From contig NC_087062.1 of NCBI RefSeq assembly GCF_963678635.1, positions 21,565,789 to 21,629,788 of the forward strand: a stretch of DNA of 64,000 nt, in the 5' to 3' direction. The translations under genes were made by a program, and so were the position numbers. How positions within the stretch are numbered: the first letter of the stretch is position 1; the number at the start of each line of letters is the position of its first letter. Source of the stretch: Symsagittifera roscoffensis (Eukaryota > Xenacoelomorpha > Acoela > Convolutidae). Of this stretch, positions 61,521 to 64,000 are shown one piece after another. The notes below the pieces were generated by a model, which saw nothing but the letters and a program-made list of their open reading frames with translations, ran no database searches and was not told the origin of the DNA.

Positions 61521-61860
61521 CATCAGGGGTCCGGCTAGCTGAAATATAGTGCAACTCAAAATAAGATGTTTGAAAAATGAGAGAAGACAAGGAATATTCT
61601 TAAAAGTCTGTCTCATTTTCTAGCGACGAAAACATAGTGGGGGTGGTGGTGACGCTAGTGACTTGTTGGTTCAACTGTTTTATGAGGGAGTAAAATGAAC
61701 AATGAAATGTATAGAAGATAAACAAATCTCTGTGGATTTGTTTTTATGACATCCCTTCAGCCTATAGTGGGAGAAATTAAATAGTTTCTTTGGTTGCAGT
61801 TTTATGGATAGCAAAATGTTTATTGCATCTGTCATTTCTGTCTGACAAGTCCTGAATGGG

Positions 61861-62060
61861 NNNNNNNNNNNNNNNNNNNNNNNNNNNNNNNNNNNNNNNN
61901 NNNNNNNNNNNNNNNNNNNNNNNNNNNNNNNNNNNNNNNNNNNNNNNNNNNNNNNNNNNNNNNNNNNNNNNNNNNNNNNNNNNNNNNNNNNNNNNNNNNN
62001 NNNNNNNNNNNNNNNNNNNNNNNNNNNNNNNNNNNNNNNNNNNNNNNNNNNNNNNNNNNN
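61861..62060. other. Assembly gap, 200 N
   Basis: Exactly 200 N within the spacer of the inverted repeat. Confidence 0.99.
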
Positions 62061-62454
62061 TTGTGGTTGGTGCAAAGGTGTGCCTTATAGCTTTTAATCT
62101 GTTTTATGGTGGTAAGCAGATGTGTCACAATGCGGACAAACTTAAGCTCTACATTTCAAAGAAACAACATGGTCTCTTTTTTATTATATCCACAGGACAA
62201 AGTGACATGAAAAATTGGACTTCAAAGACATTGTTGTTGTATCAAAAGGCAAACCAAACTTATGATTCATGTGTAAAATAGGTTTTGTCAAACAAAAGGG
62301 ATCAATGTAATAAAACTTCTTTTATCTTAAACTTCTAACCTCAAAGCTAGTGAAATGTTCCCTATTAGACCCCGAAGGTTTTTGTAATAGATAAATGAAA
62401 CTTAAAAGATCCCAGTAAGGAATTGTTATATCTATTTGAAATAGAGCGCATTCA
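62061..62454 (+). other. Spacer of the inverted repeat
   Basis: An open frame leaves the gap and runs to 62281 (VVGAKVCLIAFNLFYGGKQM ... NQTYDSCVK). The family is not recognised, and its start is hidden by the gap. The rest is non-coding. Confidence 0.35.
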
Positions 62455-62944
62455 ATTTCTCCCACTATAGGCTGAAGGGGTGCCATAAAAACAAATCCAC
62501 TGAGATTTTTTTATCTTCTATAGAATTCATTGTTCATTTTACTCCCTCATAAAACAGTTGAACAAACAAGTCACTACCGTTACCACCACCACTATGTACT
62601 ATTCGCTAGAAAATGAGACAGACTTTTACGATGATTCTTTGTCTTCTCTCATCTTTCAAACATCTTATTTTGTGTTGCACTAAAATTCAGCTAGCCGGAC
62701 CCCTGATGGATAAATTAAAAACTGCTGTCCACTACAACATTTCTATTAACTAAGTCATTTGATATTGGCCGTGCTCTACGAGGAGATTGACTCAAGTTTG
62801 CTTTGCTTCACGAACTCGATCCAAACTGATTTAATCACTAATGTAACAATTGAACGCTTCTTTAATATTTTGAATAGTGACAAGGCCGCCAAGCTTTTTT
62901 TATATTGATATTATTTTGAGTGGGTATGGTCATTTAGACAATAA

Positions 62945-63475
62945 TTCAAATGACTTGTTTGTAAAATTTATAATAGACAAGAAATTCAAATTCTGAAAAA
63001 GATTTTTAGAGCCTGCAATAACACCAGAGACAAGTGTTCTAGCAAAAAAAAACAGTTTATGTTTAACAGAACGCATCAAGTCATTGTCGTTTATTTTGAA
63101 GCCTATAGTAAACTTGGCGGAAACTATAATATGAGCAACATAAATATAATAAAGTCCACACCGAGTTAGCTGATTGAATCGGCTTGTTCCTCAGTATTTG
63201 GTTTTCTTCATGAACAGAATATCTCATGTATTTGCAAACATGTGGGTAACTGTGTAGTCTCTGAACAAGAGGATCTGCAGAAAAAATTGACGTCCAGCTT
63301 GAGCGATTAGTAACCAGTGAGTTCCTGGCTGGTCTGTGTTGGATGCGTTCACTATCAAAAAGTATTGTAACGATTCAAAATTGTATTAAATGCTAAGTTA
63401 GAAGGAAAATTGCCTCTAATTTTTTTTCAAATGCTTGCATCGGTTAACTAGTTAAATAAACTGTTGATTGTACAT
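62945..63475 (-). pseudogene. Adenovirus-type cysteine protease relic, right copy
   Basis: ATG 63475 corresponds to the left copy's start. Unlike the left copy, this one still reads NTDQPGTHWLLIAQAGRQFF with the catalytic His, and in another frame RCGLYYIYVAH with the catalytic Cys-Gly. Frameshifts lie between the blocks. The decay differs from the left copy, so the two have evolved separately since duplication. Confidence 0.6.
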
Positions 63476-63511
63476 TTTATTTTCCGATTCAATTCATTAG
63501 TCTGTTTTTAG

Positions 63512-64000
63512 CTATTTTTTTATCGGAACGCACGTAAACTGTTGTTGCACGCTCTCCCATGAAAAAACTCCAAATTTCCCCAGCGGTGCTCCAAACTTCA
63601 GATCTATTGGAATGTTGGAATTGGTCAATTCAGGATGAATAAAGTCATGTAAAGCATCCTGAGTAGATGTGAGATCAAATTCCAAATTATAATGCTTTTG
63701 ATAATTAGCCAAACTGATTCCTTGGCTATTGTTAAAAACAAAGTCTAGAGCTTCCAATATATTATAGTATATTCTTTTGTTATCAGTCGTTGACACAGGT
63801 GTACCTGCAATTGGTAGACAGTTTCGGTAAACAATGATTTCATTCAGCTGAACTTTGCGATAATGAAACGGGTTTGTTCAGTTATCACTCAAGTATGCTG
63901 TACTCGAGCTCAATGACAAAATCATTCGACGAACTGGCTCTTTGGCTAAAACGTCTTCTTTTCGCCAGCTCTGCACACCAGATGTGGCCCAAAGAATGAT
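63512..64000 (-). pseudogene. Polinton major capsid protein relic, right copy (partial)
   Basis: The C-terminal part is read on the - strand from 63796 to 63512 (STTDNKRIYYNILEALDF, NYQKHYNLEFDLTSTQDALH, IDLKFGAPLG). It is about ten per cent different from the left copy in protein. The N-terminal part lies beyond the window end. Confidence 0.75.

Larger units (their letters stand above)
60238..61787. repeat. Left arm of a large inverted repeat
   Basis: Matches the reverse complement of 62455-64000 over about 1.55 kb, with scattered differences. The inner end is gcctatagtgggagaaatt. The outer part includes the capsid C-terminus and protease. The true arm is longer than the window shows. Confidence 0.9.
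62455..64000. repeat. Right arm of a large inverted repeat
   Basis: Begins aatttctcccactataggct and is the reverse complement of the left arm up to the window end. It contains - strand copies of the protease and capsid relics. Confidence 0.9.

Noticed and set aside
1-64000. tRNA, rRNA or snRNA genes
   Set aside because: No convincing cloverleaf, box A/B pair or rRNA segment was seen by eye; a dedicated RNA search could still find one.

Overview
This is AT-rich animal nuclear DNA. It holds one recognisable host gene, split by five GT-AG introns, set among satellites, large tandem duplications and decayed transposable elements of at least three kinds: Ty3/gypsy-type LTR retrotransposons, a non-LTR (LINE) retrotransposon, and Polinton/Maverick-type virus-like DNA. 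No prokaryotic features, rRNA or tRNA were seen. The lineage cannot be named from sequence alone; a metazoan with a PX-domain SGK kinase and Polintons fits many invertebrates. Two 200-N blocks mark assembly gaps (36621-36820 and 61861-62060).

Layout. 1-5146: a 1.3 kb tandem duplication, short repeats built on GGAATCCGC, about four 163-bp monomers, then the first units of a ~100-bp satellite. 5147-7380: a gypsy-type element (leader, gag, protease, start of RT) that breaks off inside RT and joins directly to satellite. 7381-10130: that satellite, arranged as a three-monomer higher-order repeat of about 300 bp. 10661-11060: a ~30-bp minisatellite. 11176-15921: about 2.2 copies of a 2.15 kb unit. 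16140-17160: diverged satellite again. 17181-25950: nested 1.05 kb and 2.4 kb tandem duplications rich in inverted GAGCGGTTTTTGAGCGG-like motifs. They carry a dispersed ~530-bp repeat and a 75-codon reading frame in three copies.

26250-34437: an SGK3-type kinase gene on the + strand in six exons (PX domain, AGC kinase domain, C-terminal tail with hydrophobic motif). All splice sites fit, but one extra base in exon 5 shifts the frame. Its introns hold an antisense copy of the dispersed repeat, a 390-bp palindrome and a degraded reading-frame cluster. A poly(A) signal follows the stop.

35880-44180: a second gypsy-type element on the - strand (gag, a multiplied zinc-knuckle/protease module, RT, RNase H, a long Thr/Gln-rich linker, integrase N-terminus running into a gap). 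44180-45115: AT-rich palindromic repeat. 45380-48755: a LINE on the + strand with endonuclease, RT and a microsatellite tail. 48756-50935: unidentified decayed coding sequence on the - strand, partly duplicated in tandem. 51337-55517: a protein-primed-type DNA polymerase B of Polinton kind on the - strand, broken by stops and frameshifts. 59466-61520: relics of a Polinton major capsid protein and adenovirus-type cysteine protease on the + strand, repeated in inverted orientation from 62455 to the window end.

The elements do not work together as a pathway. The kinase gene is the only plausible functional host gene; everything else reads as mobile DNA in various states of decay.
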